Shown: piece by piece, positions 63,527-64,000 of the stretch
Layout: each line of letters begins with the position of its first letter
How positions within the stretch are numbered: position 1 is the stretch's first letter
Source of the DNA: Aeromonas jandaei
GTDB lineage: Bacteria > Pseudomonadota > Gammaproteobacteria > Enterobacterales > Aeromonadaceae
DNA length: 64,000 nt
Direction: 5' to 3'
Assembly (NCBI RefSeq): GCF_037890695.1
Contig: NZ_CP149571.1
Coordinates: forward strand, 3,068,001-3,132,000
Notes under the pieces: generated by a model
The model's database searches: none
What the model saw: the letters and a program-made list of their open reading frames with translations, nothing else
What the model was told of the DNA's origin: nothing
Translations under genes and position numbers: made by a program

Positions 63527-64000
63527 ATGCCACAGAATCTTATCCTCGCCTCAACTTCTCGCTATCGCAAAGCCCTGCTGGAGAAGCTCGGCCTCCCCTT
63601 TGAATGTGCGGCTCCCGGCGTAGACGAACGCCCGCTTGCAGATGAATCCGCTCAGGAGCTGGTGGCCAGACTTGCCCGGGCAAAGGCCCAAGCCATTGCA
63701 AATAGTCGTGATCACGGGCTGATCATCGGTTCTGATCAGGTGTGTGTCTGCGATGGCCGCATCCTCGGCAAGCCGGGCACCATAGACAATGCCATAGCGC
63801 AGCTGATGGCGGCCCAGGGGCGCAGCGTCACCTTTTACGCCGGCCTGTGCGTACTTAACGCTGCAACCAAGGAGATTCATGAGTTGATTGAACCGTTTAC
63901 AGTTCACTTTCGCGATCTCGACGAAACCGCCATTCGCCGCTATGTAGAGGCTGAACTGCCCCTCGATTGTGCTGGCAGCTTCAAATGTGAAGGGATGGGG
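63527..64000 (+). CDS. yceF: Maf-family nucleotide pyrophosphatase YceF (partial)
   Basis: 158 codons visible, cut by the window end; the family is about 195 aa. ILASTSRYRKALLEKL at the N-terminus, DERPLADES (about 35-43), IIGSDQVCVCDG (about 68-79), GKPGT and YVEAELPLDCAGSFKCEG near the edge. YceF hydrolyses 7-methyl-GTP. It is divergent from yceD, with about 120 bases between, as in E. coli. Confidence 0.93.
   Translation, partial: MPQNLILASTSRYRKALLEKLGLPFECAAPGVDERPLADESAQELVARLARAKAQAIANSRDHGLIIGSDQVCVCDGRILGKPGTIDNAIAQLMAAQGRSVTFYAGLCVLNAATKEIHELIEPFTVHFRDLDETAIRRYVEAELPLDCAGSFKCEGMG

Noticed and set aside
1..64000. tRNA, rRNA, CRISPR array or insertion sequence
   Set aside because: I found no cloverleaf-type sequence, no regularly spaced repeat array and no DDE transposase frame in the window.

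Overview
The window looks like a stretch of an Aeromonas chromosome (Gammaproteobacteria, Aeromonadaceae) in the replication-terminus region. This rests on gene content and order: pyrD-zapC, rlmL-uup-rmf-fabA-lonH, letAB-rsmF, and the yceF-yceD-rpmF-plsX-fabHDG-acpP-fabF-pabC-mltG-tmk-holB-tatD block all follow the gammaproteobacterial pattern. A textbook dif site lies at 20942-20969. The genus is inferred from overall impression, not from a database search.

Layout. 1-1.8 kb: pyrD and zapC. 1.8-3.1 kb: a small accessory patch with an SH3-type exported protein and a Bor/Iss-type lipoprotein. 3.1-13.2 kb: one long leftward chemosensory operon (cheY, STAS protein, cheA, MCP, cheW, cheR, cheB, response regulator-EAL phosphodiesterase, second MCP). 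13.4-20.9 kb: rlmL, a glutaredoxin-like gene, uup, rmf, fabA and a LonH-type protease. 20.9-29.1 kb: an 8.2-kb filamentous prophage (inovirus, VGJphi/CTX-like) integrated at dif. It carries an RstA-like Rep, an ssDNA-binding protein, coat, pIII, pVI and Zot genes, two leftward regulators that would be neighbours in the circular phage, and a DUF2971 cargo gene. 29.2-33 kb: a DUF6979-like gene, a frameshifted tyrosine recombinase, LexA-controlled yebG and a lipase-like hydrolase.

33.1-41.7 kb is a storage-lipid locus. It has a Marinobacter-type two-domain fatty acyl-CoA reductase, a phasin with a Lys/Pro/Ala-rich tail, a patatin-like lipase, a TetR regulator, a TPR protein, a WS/DGAT wax-ester synthase, a PHA-granule-system protein and a conserved unknown. 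Together these suggest fatty alcohol and wax-ester (or triacylglycerol) synthesis plus granule coating and turnover. 42-45.5 kb is the propionate (2-methylcitrate) operon prpBCD. 45.6-51 kb is letA (as two half-size genes), letB and rsmF. 51.2-52.7 kb is a small integrase module. From 53 kb to the end is the leftward fatty-acid/DNA-replication block.

Most notable observations: (1) the essential gene fabD carries an in-frame TGA at a conserved Trp codon. (2) The prophage is bounded by dif (left) and a dif variant (right), and contains an inverted dif-like site that is 27/29 identical to a site beside the integrase 24 kb away. (3) The wax-ester locus. (4) A 23-codon pIX-like peptide gene after the major coat gene. 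(5) A single-base frameshift in the recombinase at 30.1-31.4 kb. I saw no tRNA, rRNA, CRISPR array or recognisable insertion sequence.
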